Origin: Helichrysum umbraculigerum
Taxonomy: Eukaryota > Streptophyta > Magnoliopsida > Asterales > Asteraceae
Assembly (NCBI GenBank): GCA_949592205.1
Contig: CATIUR010000004.1
Location: 99,006,837-99,070,836, forward strand
Direction of reading: 5' to 3'
Length of the DNA stretch: 64,000 bases
The translations under genes were made by a program, and so were the position numbers. Numbering within the stretch: the stretch's first letter is position 1; every line of letters starts with the position of its first letter. Shown piece after piece: positions 22,016 through 34,200 of this stretch. The notes beneath the pieces are model-generated. The model was not told where the DNA came from, searched no databases, and saw nothing but the letters and a program-made list of their open reading frames with translations.

Positions 22016-22830
22016 CTTGTTAACCTTCTATTGGTAGCTATTTTCTATGTATATATATATTAAAAAAAAAAGATGTATTGTTGTATTTTTTGAATGACGA
22101 TCACTTCCTTAATGGAACATGGAATTGGTTCATAGACACTATCAATCACTTCTACCCCTTGTGGATGCGGGCTCAAGTGTTATGGATCAAGCTCTTGTGT
22201 TTATGAAGGCCCATGATGGTGTAACAAAGGGGCTTCACGGAAAAGGCCATTACTTGAGCTACAAGGCTCCGTTTCAGGCCCATGAGGTGGCGAATCAAAG
22301 CTTGGAACGAGGCCCATCTATTGATAAATGGCCGTAGAAGGTTTACCAAACTTTCTGGCCCAAAAATGGCTCCTAGAAGAAGTTATGACCCATTTTATAT
22401 ATTTTTTTGTTATTATTGGACTTTTGTTTTGGACTTATTGTCCAGCCCGTTATGTTTTTTTGGCTCATTTTAAATTCTGCTTCACTTTTAGGGTTTATGG
22501 ATGTATCAGACTCATCAGTTTTTGTTTTTGAAGAAATCGAATTTTCCCTCAATTTTTGCTTGTAATTGAGTTAAAATATTTCCTAACAATTGGTATTATT
22601 TTTTAATCAACACTTGTCACAGGGGATTTTTTTTCCTTGGTATTCTTATAATGAACATGATTTAATTCATAACTCGTTTTACACCCTACATCACTTGTAT
22701 TCCTGGCATGCATCCTCTTTCTTTTTACAGAATTGCTTATGTACATAAATTTGTATAACATATCCCTCTTCTCGTTTTTATATGATTACAAACCAATGAT
22801 CTCTGCGTTTCTTCATTTATATTGTGCTAG
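22016..22830. other. AT-rich spacer upstream of the stress-protein pseudogene
   Basis: No gene was recognised. An open frame at 22119-22337 (72 codons) shows no known motif. The stretch could include the degraded 5' part and intron of the neighbouring pseudogene; an acceptor-like TATTGTGCTAG ends it at 22830. Confidence 0.35.
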
Positions 22831-22944
22831 GTTTTGATGAAGTTGATAGTATCTAAGCCTTACCAGAGGATTTAGGAGATGCCAATCCTAAGGACAAGAC
22901 TAAACTGCCGAAGTACTTTCTGAAAAGAAGTCATGACCTAGGGG

Positions 22945-23014
<70 letters not shown>

Positions 23015-23286
23015 TGGAAACCTAGAAGATGTAATTAACCATAGGGCATTGAGGATAAGTGAATATCAAAGAATATTGTTTCAACTCACCCTTTTTTGTG
23101 CGTCTAAAGAGGAGCTATTTGACTCTCTGTGATGATCCTCCATGTGCTAATTAATGTTTTCTCAGGTTACTTGTGAAGCATGGATTAAGAAGGGTGATCC
23201 AGAAACAATAATTTGTCAGTAGGTTCGAAGAGTTAAACCAGACCTCCTTGTTGTTGGAAACAGGGGTGAAGGTTCCTTTAAGCGGA
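22831..23286 (+). pseudogene. Universal stress protein (USP) domain pseudogene, two exons
   Basis: The first exon piece (22831-22943) reads FDEVDSI, a stop, then ALPEDLGDANPKDKTK and onwards to SHDLG. It ends at a donor GTATCT. The second (23166-about 23286) follows an acceptor TTTTCTCAG and reads VTCEAWIKKGDPETIICQ, a stop at 23220-23222, then VRRVKPDLLVVGNRGEGSFK. The GDP...VICxxVxRxxPDLLVVGxRGxG pattern is the nucleotide-binding end of plant USP-domain proteins. The exons join in phase across an intron, so this is a genomic relic and not a retrocopy. Two stops and missing flanking exons make it non-functional. It is the only recognisable cellular-gene trace in the window. Confidence 0.75.
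22947..23013. repeat. Compound microsatellite (TC)19(AC)14
   Basis: A perfect TC run at 22947-22984 is followed directly by an AC run to 23013. It starts three bases inside the intron of the stress-protein pseudogene. Confidence 0.97.
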
Positions 23287-23975
23287 ATGATTTTTTTTGC
23301 ATATTTAGATTCTAAGCATGTTCAATCCGTCATCTTTTATCTTCTGTTTGTGATGTCTTCAAAATCATCATTATCGTCAATTTACTTGTCTAAATTGAGT
23401 CAGTTAACTACTTTATAAATAGTACGATATTAGCAGTATTTGAATCATTTCCGTTATTTTCCTACTTCCCTATTAGCCAATGACATTGAAAGGTCAAGAG
23501 GATATTATGAACTGCCAAATATATAGGAATGCCAAATAACTTGTCAATTTACAAGCACACACTTTTTTATGCTTTTGGTAAAGTTAAGAAAGGGCAGGTT
23601 AATTACTTGATAAATGCAACCCAAGTTCCAACTTTTTCCCCATTATATGTGACGTAGTAGGTTTGTTAAAGCGTAATTGCTTAAATTTGTTACCAATTTG
23701 TGCAAGAAATGACCACACCGATTGTGCCTTAACTGGCCACAAGTACACTTCATTGCGTAAGTTGGTTAAATAGTGAAACTTTGTTGCATTTTTAGTCATT
23801 AGCTATCTCATAATTACTTTACGGTGTTAAATATAACTGCAATAATAATCCAAACTTTTTATAATGACGTTGTTTAGTTACGGACATTTTCGACGACTTT
23901 CAACATGTTTGGTATCTTGACCTGTTTCCTGATAATTTAATATTTCTAACTTCACCCATGTGACCGAAGATAAAG
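23287..23975. other. Unassigned spacer
   Basis: No coding region or repeat boundary was recognised. A 66-codon minus-strand open frame at 23599-23799 has no known motif. The last bases CATAG (23976-23980) are the left target duplication of the Athila element. Confidence 0.4.
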
Positions 23976-25378
23976 CATAGTGTTGGCTCCCGATCAGGTC
24001 GGTGTCGTTAACGATTACTAACCGGGCACCAGCAATGGGTTGTTTTAAATTTGTAATTGCGGGGCCTAAGTTTTTCCTAACAATGCTAATCATAAGGGTG
24101 AGCAAGTGGTAGGTATGACCTAGAGTCGTTCTTCAAACCGACTGAATTGAAACTAAGGCGTGGTAGGTGAGGGCTTTCAAACTAGTGAAGAGTTTATAAA
24201 ATAGTGAGGGAGTTTTGGTTTTTAAATTAACTAACTTAGGCAAGTAAATAAATAAAAAGCGGAATAAAAATAAAAGATAAAGCAGATAAAATAAAGATAG
24301 TGTTTGCTGAGACTTCGTTAATTAAGTTATGGGATGATATTTGGAGAAACTATTTTGAAAGATATTAGTTAATTATCATTCTTGAATACTTGCCTGTAAA
24401 CACTAGATTCCCTACTAATTAAAATCCCATTAGCATGTCACACCGGGAGCTAGGTTATGGTAACATTACAAAGTATTTTGAATAATAAGCAAAATCTTAA
24501 TTAAGGTTTAATAATACTTTCATACAAACGGGAACAAAATCTTAAGGTACTAGACATTACTGAATCATATAACGATTCCTCGTCATCCTAACAGATTCAT
24601 GTCTTTAAAACAGTTCATTTATGACTTTAAATCAGCCCTTGCTTAAGACTACCCAATAAATCTCCTAATTATCCACAGCGTTCCTCACTTTAAGTGGTTC
24701 CGTCGCTTCAAACCTTGGCCATGTCTTGTCCTATGATAATCCCCCATGTAGCCTTGCGGTTCCATAGTTTCATACCTTTGACAAATTATATTGACACAGA
24801 TAATTGACTACCTTTTAATTGGACGTCGTAAAAAGGTGTTGTAATCACGTTTATTGGTGGAAAGGCGATAGATTAATTTGAAGTTTAAAAGTCTATTTAG
24901 AAAGGTTAATTAAACTAGGTTTCTCATTTTATATATATTAGTCCGTAATATAACTACCTTCGGTCGTTATGCAGCTTCCACGTATTTGTACTACACCTAA
25001 AGTGTTTCCAACGCTATACTGAGTAACAGTCGAATAGGGGCCATCATATTACTTCATAATATTATATCGTTTCATAATATGACTACCTTCGGTCGTTCCT
25101 CGACTTCCATACCTTTGTACTCCGCCTTGAAGTGTTTACAGTACTATATCGAGAAACAGTCGAATAGGGGCCGTCATATTACTTTACGATAATTAAGACC
25201 ATTTATATTTTACTACTATGATGATCCTAAGGCAACAATCAAACAAGAACATGCAATAAGACGATAAAAGTAATACTACCGATCTTTAATATTTAATTAT
25301 AAATCATCCCATAATTAACTAACTACATCACAAGCAAACACAATGGTAATCTACTCGCTAATCATGGCACAAACTATC

Positions 25379-27691
25379 TGTGACACCCGGTCAAAAATGA
25401 CCCAAAATTCAGTACAAATTTAAACTTTAATTACAAAGTATTATATAACCTGAAACGATTATATAGTAATCACACGTACACAAATCTAGTAGAACGCAAA
25501 AACCCAAAATAGAATTTGGTGAAAAACATTTTTAAACAAAGTATTATTATTGAGAATAATAATTACTTACTCCGAAAATTATTTAAATACATTTTAGATA
25601 ATGAAAACTATCCGTGTATTTTGAGTTAAACTAATATATATTTTTATATCTCATTGGAAGTATTTTTAGAGAATATTTCAATTATAAACATATACGAAAT
25701 AATATTTGGAAAATTATCATATTTAAATATTATACTACATTACGATCGGGTACGCAAACACGGGTCGAAAATACCACCAACCATCAATTATTGGAGGCCG
25801 ATTAAATCAACCGACCCCCAATAATTCACACACACTCGCACACATTCTCTACCTCTCTCGGCTCTCACTCTCTCGGTCTCTCGCCCTATTTCGTGGATCC
25901 TCAAACCAACAACAACAACATCACAGAATCATAATCATCATCATCTCCATCCTTGTTCATCATCATCATCGGATCATCCTCATCACCATCACTTTCGATC
26001 TCGATTTTGATTTGTAAGAAAACTTTAAACTTTACTTTAATTTAGTGTTTACAATACGTAGTATAACATGTAATACCATTGTACTAAGTTATAGTATGCG
26101 GAAATTGGAATTAAAATTGGTTTTGTAAACTTGCTGCTCGAACAGAACTGAAAACCAGTAACTACCCGGCGGGTACCCATAGTACCCGGCGGGCATCCCT
26201 AAAAATCTTCGAATCCGGCGTATTGGATTGAATACGGCGTATTCAAACTAATACGGCGGATCTCCAGGACCCTAATTTACACTAGGTGTATAATGGAAAA
26301 CTAGGTGCATAATGGAAAAACTAGGTGCATAATGGAAAACTAGGTGCATAATGGAAAACTAGGTGCATAATGGAAAAACTAGGTGCATAATGGAAAAACT
26401 AGGTGCATAATGGAAAACTAGGTGCATAATGGAAAAACCAGGTGCATAATAGAAAACTAGGTGCATAATGGTTTGAACTAGGTGCATAACGCGTAGTAAC
26501 TATATAGAGAGTCACTAAATGATATGGAAAACATTTAGAACGATAAAAATACTTTTATACAAACTATGTTTTGGTATGTATATACGTATATGTATAAATT
26601 TACGATAACTATATATATATATATATATACAAAATCAACATTCGTAACAAACAAATTACGTTTTTGAAAAGACAACTACAATTATATGTATATATATACA
26701 TATATTCAAGGACAACAAGTAATATATATAAGAATATATATATTCAACTAATAAGTATATCGATATATATACTTACGTGCAACGAATGATTTATTAAACG
26801 TACACTTACAATTATATAATATCGTGCGTATAGGACATTAGGAGATTACGTTGGTACACACGCGCACTTTAGGGTTGCTTGCTCTTCAGGTGAGTCTCAT
26901 GGCCCCTTTTCACTGTTTTACTTTGGGGGAGATGCATTACTTGCTTTACTCGAACACATGTATTTACACACTTGATTACAAACTGATTTACTGGTATATC
27001 GATTGCATGAGATTATTTAATCCAATGAAGTCCCTTTAATCATAGTCGTCAGTTATGGTCTTAAGCGCGAGTACTAGTAAATGGATCCATTAGGACTGAC
27101 AATCCTCACCCAGGGTAGCACGCACTACCCCGAACATGCAGTATAAATGGGTGTTTCTTACTCGTTACATATGAATGTTCTGGATTAGCATTCACGAGGG
27201 CAAAATCACTGATTGTTAAGCTTCGACTATGGTGCTCATGGCAATATATACGGAAACTATTGCGACTGTGCAATATTTACTCAATGATTTTACAAGCTGA
27301 TGTGTTCAAACTGTACTTACTATAAACCTGTGAGATTCACCAACCTTTTGGTTGACCTGTTTTAGTAATGCATTCTCAGGTACGCAGCAACAGTAGGGTT
27401 GATCAGTACAGATGGCCCAGCAGGATATGCTATAGTAGCTCGAGTCGCATGCAATTACACATATGAAGATTTTACTTGCATTATCTTTTGTATAATGATT
27501 ATGTACTTAAAATCTAACTAAACAAGTTGCGAACTCATCAATGATGTATTACTTTTGAAAACTTATGTATTAATGTAACATCTTCTACAACGTCTCATTT
27601 AGAGTCGTTTGCTTGTACTTTGGGTTTGATTATTGATTAGTCACGCCCCAAAACAGTCGCTTCCGCAAAGCATTAAATTGGGGGTGTGACA
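25379..27691 (+). repeat. Element 2, 5' LTR
   Basis: It runs from TGTGACACCCGGTCAAAAAT to GGGGGTGTGACA. It contains a CT/CAT-rich leader at 25850-26010, a donor-like TTTGTAAGAA at 26011, an 11-copy array at 26281-26493, AT-rich tracts, a donor-like CAGGTGAGTCTCA at 26887 and an acceptor-like TTCTCAGGTACGCAG near 27373. Confidence 0.9.
26281..26493 (+). repeat. ACTAGGTGCATAATGGAAA array, 11 copies
   Basis: Eleven head-to-tail units of 19-20 bp, differing mainly in the length of the A run. The last two units are degenerate. A matching array lies in the 3' LTR at 42301-42513. It is followed directly by an ACGCGTAGTAAC sequence. Confidence 0.95.
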
Positions 27692-27694
27692 GAT

Positions 27695-27707
27695 TGGTAT
27701 CAGAGGC
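27695..27707 (+). promoter_or_regulatory. Element 2 primer-binding site, one mismatch
   Basis: TGGTATCAGAGGC lies three bases after the LTR. It differs from the canonical TGGTATCAGAGCC at position 12. Confidence 0.8.
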
Positions 27708-27809
27708 TAAGGTTATAGCGAACTAGGTTGCATTTAGTGGGCCTAGACTATGACCGTTAGGCAGTATTCCTCATTAGATATAACTGGTTCAGGGATTTCA
27801 TCATACGAG

Positions 27810-27848
27810 TTTAATTTAACATAGCCTGATCAACTATGTACAATTAAA
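27810..27848 (+). other. DIS-like leader hairpin (element 2)
   Basis: The fold is identical to that at 10031-10069: outer TTTAATT/AATTAAA, inner ACATAG/CTATGT, loop CCTGATCAA. It lies about 100 bases after the PBS. Confidence 0.6.
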
Positions 27849-28507
27849 TGAGGATGATGAAAGATCTGAAAGGGGTTATGTTAAACAGGAATGCAATAGT
27901 TGACTCTGACCACGAGAGAACCGTGACTTGTACTTGTTCTGTGATAGACACAACTAGGTGAATAATAAGTATATATAGGTTACACCTATATGATTAGGCT
28001 TATTAAGATCCTCCGATATTCAGTAACACACTCACTGCACAAACACACTTTAGAATAGGCCTATGGTAAGTTGATCGAATCAGGAAAAAGAGTACCGGGA
28101 TGTGCCCTGACAGAGAGGGTCGTCTCTTCGAAATAGGCTTACCTAGGTAGAGATTAAGAACTTCGACACCTTATTCTGCACAACACAAACCGGTCATCAG
28201 AGGACCATCCTTCACTCACCCATCAGTTTTAACATTCGAATCCAGTATTCCTCTAAGTACGAATCTTTTCTACTTTCTTATCACATTCCGCATAACTGCT
28301 GATACATATTCGGATGTAATATCCCTTTTCATTATAAACCTTAATCCTCGTAATCATTTGAACTCCCATGTTAAATGATTACAATCTTCTTTATTCTACG
28401 CCGTTGATTGTCACTTGTGTTGTAATATATTACTGTTATATATGCAACTACGATGATCATATTCTTGTACGAAACTCTGACATGTCCCTTATCTTCATTG
28501 AAGGAAC

Positions 28508-28869
28508 ATGCCTCCACGACGCCAAAAGTTCACTCAAGCTCAGGTTGATCGACTGGTTGCTGATGCACTAAGAGCTGAGCGACAACGATCCAGCGGCGCT
28601 GAAACACCACCAAATACCACTGTAGTGAAACCTTGCACCTACAAAGACTTCCTTAACTGCAATCCTTTGAACTTCAAAGGCACAGAAGGTGCCATTGGGT
28701 TGTTGAGATGGCTGGAGAAGACAGAGGCAGTCTTTCGTATCTGCAGCTGCCCTGAGAACTGTAAGGTCAAGTTCTCCACCTACACTTTCATGGAAGATGC
28801 TCTGACATGGTGGAACAATTATGCCGACTCCGTGGGTCAAGACATTGCTCTGGAAACTCCCTGGGATGA
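28508..28869 (+). pseudogene. gag: Gag of element 2, N-terminal part, interrupted by element 3
   Basis: It starts MPPRRQKFTQAQVDRLVADA after an acceptor-like CTTCATTGAAGGAACATG and contains CTYKDFLNCNPLNFKGTEGA and WWNNYADS. It runs into the LTR of element 3 at codon ETPWDD. The reading frame resumes exactly at 39151, after the repeated GATGA. The two pieces total 1110 nt, or 369 residues plus stop, so gag was intact when element 3 jumped in. The gene is now inactive. Confidence 0.9.
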
Positions 28870-31240
28870 TGTAACACCCCCAAATTTAACGGTTTGCGGA
28901 AGCATACATTGGGTGTTACTAATCAATATACACAGCACAAGATTAATAGTAAACGACCTCTAAATGAGACGTTTATAAAAGGTTTCATAAATAATAATCG
29001 TTTGAAAACCGTAGGTTTTCGTATACAAAAAGTAGTTCCCTAGAGTTCACGCGTATAGCGGGAGATTCTATTACATAATCGTAGTTACAAAAGATAATGC
29101 CAAAGAATCTCCGTTAAATGCAGTTTGGAAATCATGCGACTCTAGCTAGTAATCCTGGAGTGATCCTACTCCGTATGTGTACCTGAGATACAAAGCTAAA
29201 AAGTGTCAACCAAAAAGGTTGGTGAATCTCACAGGTTTAGTAATAAGTAAGTGTTATGAACCACAAGTATGTACCAGTATTGCTATCAAGCAAAGTAAGT
29301 AAATCAGTTAATCAGTACAGTGCCATGAGCTCATAAGTTGAAGCTTGACCGTGTAGTGTGAAATGAATCACGTACCCCCGTGAGTGCTATCCGCACACTC
29401 ATATGTAACAAATACTAATATGTCTGTTTCTACGTGTAAATCAGTACGTGGTGGCGCTACCACCCCAGACAGGGATTGTCAGTCCCAAATGGATCCATTT
29501 ACTAGTACTCGCGCTTAAGACCATAACTAACAACTTACGATAAGGAGGCTTTCAGTGGATAAAAGTAACTCATGCGTTTGTTTGTAATCAGTAATGTTTT
29601 CAGTTCAGTACATTGTGTTCATGCGTAAAACAGTTGCTAAGTATCTCACCCCAAAGTATAAAACAGTAAAAGTGGGGCTGTAAGACTCACCTGAGTCGAG
29701 CAGGGGTAAATAGCAAGTAGTAGTAAATCAAGTAGGTTCTCCGAACCCGTAACCTTCTAGTGCCTAAACACGTAAGGTTAAGTAAGTAGATGTCTCGCAA
29801 GACCATCTAGGCTAGTTGTTCATACCCCGTTGTGTTTAACGTTGGTTCGTTCACGTTCGTGTCAGAGTATATACGGCCCGTTGGTGATTTGTTATAATTA
29901 AGGTTTTATCGTTCATAACGCAATTTAGAGTATTGTAATAGAACAGTATGTTCTATGATGTTTGTTACGTCGTAGGGTATAAGTATTGGAAGTTGTATAA
30001 GTTCGACACTTAGTGCAAAAATAGTTGAAAGTCTACTGCTTTGTGCGACACTTCATAGCGTCACTTAAGGTTTAGGCGACACTTAGGAAGTGTCGCATAA
30101 AATCGCGAAATATAAGTTCAGGGCGTCACTTAGGGAAGTGACGCATAAGGTGGCGGCACTTAGGCAGTGACGGTAACAAGTGTCGGTTTAAGGTTCTAGG
30201 CGTCACTAGAGTAGTGTCGGGCAAGAGTGTCGTATAAAATTAGATTTCGATCATAGGCGTCACTAAGGCAAGTGACGCTAGTAGTGACGGATATTGAAAA
30301 TGCGTCACTTAGGTAGTGACGGGAAAAGAGGACTTATGCGACACTTAGTCAGTGTCGCACGAAGTGACGCATATCTGGGTTCATCAGTGCGTCACTTACG
30401 TCTGATTGACGGATTTTGAGCCAAAAACATGTTTTCGGGTTTCCGTTTGGTCCGATTCTTTTACCCAACCCTTATATGAACATAACAAGCCTATCAAAAC
30501 CATAAACTAGTAAAAATGATCAAAAACGAGAGATGTCGGGATTTGTCGGAAACTTACAAAGTGTCGGATTGAAAATCCGAAAAGGTAGAAGTGTAGATCG
30601 TCGCGAGGTGGTCGTTTATTTCCAAAGGGGCTTGAAGATCCGAGGTCGTTTAGTATGTTTATTTTGCGATTTTCGTTGATTTTTGGTTTGTGGTTTTTGA
30701 GAGAAAAGAAAAGGAGGAGAGAGAGAGAGAATAAAGAATGAAAGAAAATGGGTGGAGGTGGGAGGTTAAATCCCCACTTTCGCCCCGCGTTCCCGCTCCG
30801 TGCGGTGTTCGTTTGCTCCGTCATTTAAACGTTAAATATTTATTTTACGCGTTTAATTATATTTATAAATCACAATCTTGTTCAATGATTTATTTAACTT
30901 ATTTCCTTAAACCTTTAATAGGTTAGATTAATTTTAATCACTTTTGTTTTTAAAATCGTGTACGTTTTATTCGAGTAGTACAAGTCAGTTATTAACTATT
31001 ATAAAATAGCATTTCAGTTATAATTGCGTTATTTTAGTTTATAACATTTGTTCACCAACGTCCGTGTTAATCGAATAGAATTTCATTCTATTTAAGTTGC
31101 GCACGATTTAATCAAATCGCAAAGTTGTATATATTAACCAACATATAATCCGATACATAAATTAGCCTAACTCAGAACTAATTACATGTATTAACAAAGA
31201 GTTAGGCGCTAATACTAGCCCTAATTTGGCGGTTGTTACA
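28870..31240 (-). repeat. Element 3, 3' LTR (left)
   Basis: It runs from TGTAACACCCCCAAATTTAA to GGCGGTTGTTACA. It holds GACTCACCTGAG at 29686 (complement of CAGGTGAGTC), the palindromic array at 30045-30400, AAACTTAC at 30550 (complement of GTAAGTTT) and a CT-rich leader on the minus strand at 30640-30730. Confidence 0.92.
30045..30400. repeat. GCGACACTTA / GTGACGC palindromic array, element 3 3' LTR
   Basis: Short CpG-containing words alternate in orientation, for example GCGACACTTAGGAAGTGTCG at about 30074, which folds as a perfect small hairpin. The same array lies at 37950-38305 in the other LTR. Confidence 0.88.
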
Positions 31241-31275
31241 TTCTCCCCTTGTTAAAAGAATTTCGTCCCGAAATT
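31241..31275 (-). promoter_or_regulatory. Element 3 PPT and adjacent hairpin
   Basis: On the minus strand, AATTTCG and CGAAATT flank GGA (31259-31275), followed by the PPT AACAAGGGGAGAA (31241-31253) against the LTR. The gag-pol stop codon overlaps the first arm of the hairpin. Confidence 0.8.
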
Positions 31276-34200
31276 AGCTTGATTGCACGGTCGGTGCGTT
31301 GTCTGGGAAGAGATGTGGATATTTCTGTCGCATTTGGTCTTCCCGTTCCCAGGTGAACTCCGGGCCACGCCTAGAATTCCACCTGACTTTCACGATGGGA
31401 ATACGACTCTGTTTTAGTTGTTTGACCTCGCGGTCCATTATTTCCATAGGTTCCTCGACAAAATGAAGTTTATCATCGATCTGAATTTCGTCGAGCGGTA
31501 TAATCAGTGTCTCGTCAGACAGACATTTCTTAAGATTAGAAATGTGGAATGTGTTGTGAACGTTGCTAAGCTCAGCAGGAAGTTGTAGGCGGTATGCCAC
31601 TGGACCAATCTTTTCAAGGATTTCGAATGGCCCGATGTATCTAGGGTTTAGTTTGCCTCGTTTTCCGAATCGAATGACACCTTTCCACGGTGCCACTTTG
31701 AGAAGTACCTTGTCCCCAACTTGGAACTCAAGGTGTTTGCGTCTCACGTCAGCATAGCTTTTCTGACGATCACGCGCGGCTTTTAGTCGGTTTTGTATGC
31801 TGATGATCTTTTCAGTTGTTTCATGTATGATTTCTGGACCGGTGAGTTGTGTATCCCCCACCTCAGTCCAACAGATAGGTGACCGGCACTTACGACCGTA
31901 CAGTGCCTCGAAGGGTGCAGCCTTTATGCTGGTGTGATAACTGTTGTTGTACGAGAACTCGCACAACGTCAAGTGATTTTCCCAGTTTTTACCGAAGTCA
32001 ACTACGCAGGCTCGTAGCATGTCTTCCAGTGTTTGTATGGTTCGTTCGCTCTGGCCATCGGTTTGAGGATGGTAAGCCGTACTCATATCCAGTCGAGTAC
32101 CGAGAGATTTTTGCAGTGATTGCCAGAAGCGAGAAGTAAATCGAGCATCTCGGTCGGAGATGATTGAGATGGGTACGCCGTGTCTTGACACAATTTCTTT
32201 TAGATAGATCCGTGTCAAACGTTCCATCTTGTCGGTTTCTTTGATGGCTAGGAAATGAGCAGATTTAGTGAGTCGGTCGACGATCACCCAAATGGTATCG
32301 CAACCGTTAGAAGTTTTCGGGAGTTTAGTAATGAAATCCATGGTGATCTGCTCCCATTTCCATTGTGGTATTTCGGGTTGTTGTAGCAAACCGGAAGGTT
32401 TCTGGTGTTCAGCTTTAACTTTGGAACAAGTAAGACACTTGCCAACATAGGTTGCAATGTCAGATTTCATGTTGGGCCACCAGTACATTTCCTTGATGCC
32501 GTGGTACATTTTGTCGGCACCGGGGTGTATAGAGTATTTAGACTTGTGAGCTTCATCCATCACCAAGTCTCTCAGGTTCCCAAAACTTGGTAACCAGATT
32601 CGATTTGAGAAGTATTTGGCCCCGTTAGGTTTGGTTTCAAATTGTTTGTCCATGCCTCGCAAGGTCTCGTTTGTCAAGTTTTCTGGTTTGAGTGCTTCGA
32701 GTTGAGCGGTGAGAGTTTGATTGATGAGGTCGTTATGAATGGTCATACCAAGAGCTCGAACTCGAAGTGGTTTCACTCGTTCCTTTCGGCTTAAGGCATC
32801 GGCGACAACATTCGCCTTACCTGGATGATAGCGAATTTCGCAATCGTAATCAGTGAGCAACTCGACCCATCGACGTTGCCTCATGTTGAGATCCTTTTGA
32901 TCGAAGATATGTTGGAGACTTTTATGGTCAGTAAAGATTGTACACTTGGTACCGTATAAGTAGTGTCTCCAGATTTTTAGAGCGAATACAACAGCCCCCA
33001 ACTCTAGGTCATGAGTTGTGTAGTTCTTTTCGTGGACCTTGAGTTGTCGAGAGGCGTAAGCGATGACCTTGTCTCGTTGCATCAGCACGCAACCAAGACC
33101 TTGGTGTGAAGCATCACAGTATACCACGAAGTCATCGTTGCCTTCGGGTAAAGATAAGATAGGTGCACTGCAGAGTTTTTGTTTTAGTAGTTGAAAAGCT
33201 GACTCCTGTTGGTCAGTCCAATCGAACTTCTTTTCCTTTTGAGTCAGTGCAGTGAGAGGTAGGGCTATTTTCGAAAAATTCTCAATGAACCGCCTGTAGT
33301 ATCCGGCGAGTCCTAAGAATTGGCGTACCTCGGTCGGGGTTGTAGGTGCTTGCCAACATTTGATAGCCTCGATTTTTGAAGGATCGACATGAATCCCTTG
33401 ATTGTCAATGACGTGTCCAAGGAATTGAACGGTTTGCATCCAGAACTCACACTTAGAGAATTTGGCGTATAACTCTTCGTGTTTGAGCAGCTCTAGGATG
33501 GTTTTCAGGTGTTGCGCGTGTTCTTGTTCAGTACGTGAGTAAATCAAGATGTCATCGATAAAGACGATAACAAACTTGTCAAGGTAAGGTTTGCACACCC
33601 GATTCATAAGGTCCATGAATACAGCCGGTGCGTTGGTTAAGCCGAATGGCATCACTTGGAATTCATAATGCCCGTAGCGAGTTCGGAAAGCGGTTTTAGG
33701 AATATCTTCATCACGAACCCGGAGTTGGTGGTAGCCAGACCGTAGATCGATCTTTGAGTAAAAACTCGATCCCTGAAGTTGGTCGAACAGGTCATCAATG
33801 CGAGGAAGTGGGTAACGGTTCTTGACAGTTAATTTGTTGAGTTCACGGTAGTCGATGCACATGCGGAAAGAACCGTCTTTCTTTTTCACAAACAGGACTG
33901 GAGCTCCCCAAGGTGAAGAACTTGGTCGAATAAATCCCTTGTCCAGGAGTTCCTGTAACTGAGTAGACAACTCCTGAAGTTCGGATGGGGCTAATCGGTA
34001 AGGTGCTCGTGCCACGGGTGCTGCACCGGGCACAAGGTCAATAGAAAATTCGACTTGTCTAGGTGGCGGAAGGCCAGGCAAGTCTTCAGGAAAGACTTCT
34101 GGGAAGTCTCGAACGATAGGCACATCCTCAAGTCGCTTTCCCACCGACTTTTTCTCCATAACGTGTGCGAGGATTGCCTGGTACCCTTTTCTCAAATATT

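Noticed and set aside
30507..30824. 105-residue minus-strand ORF in element 3 LTRs as a regulatory protein
   Set aside because: Its middle is low-complexity sequence translated from the CT-rich leader (FHSLFSLSLLLFFSLK) and it is not conserved in the related LTRs of element 4 or C.
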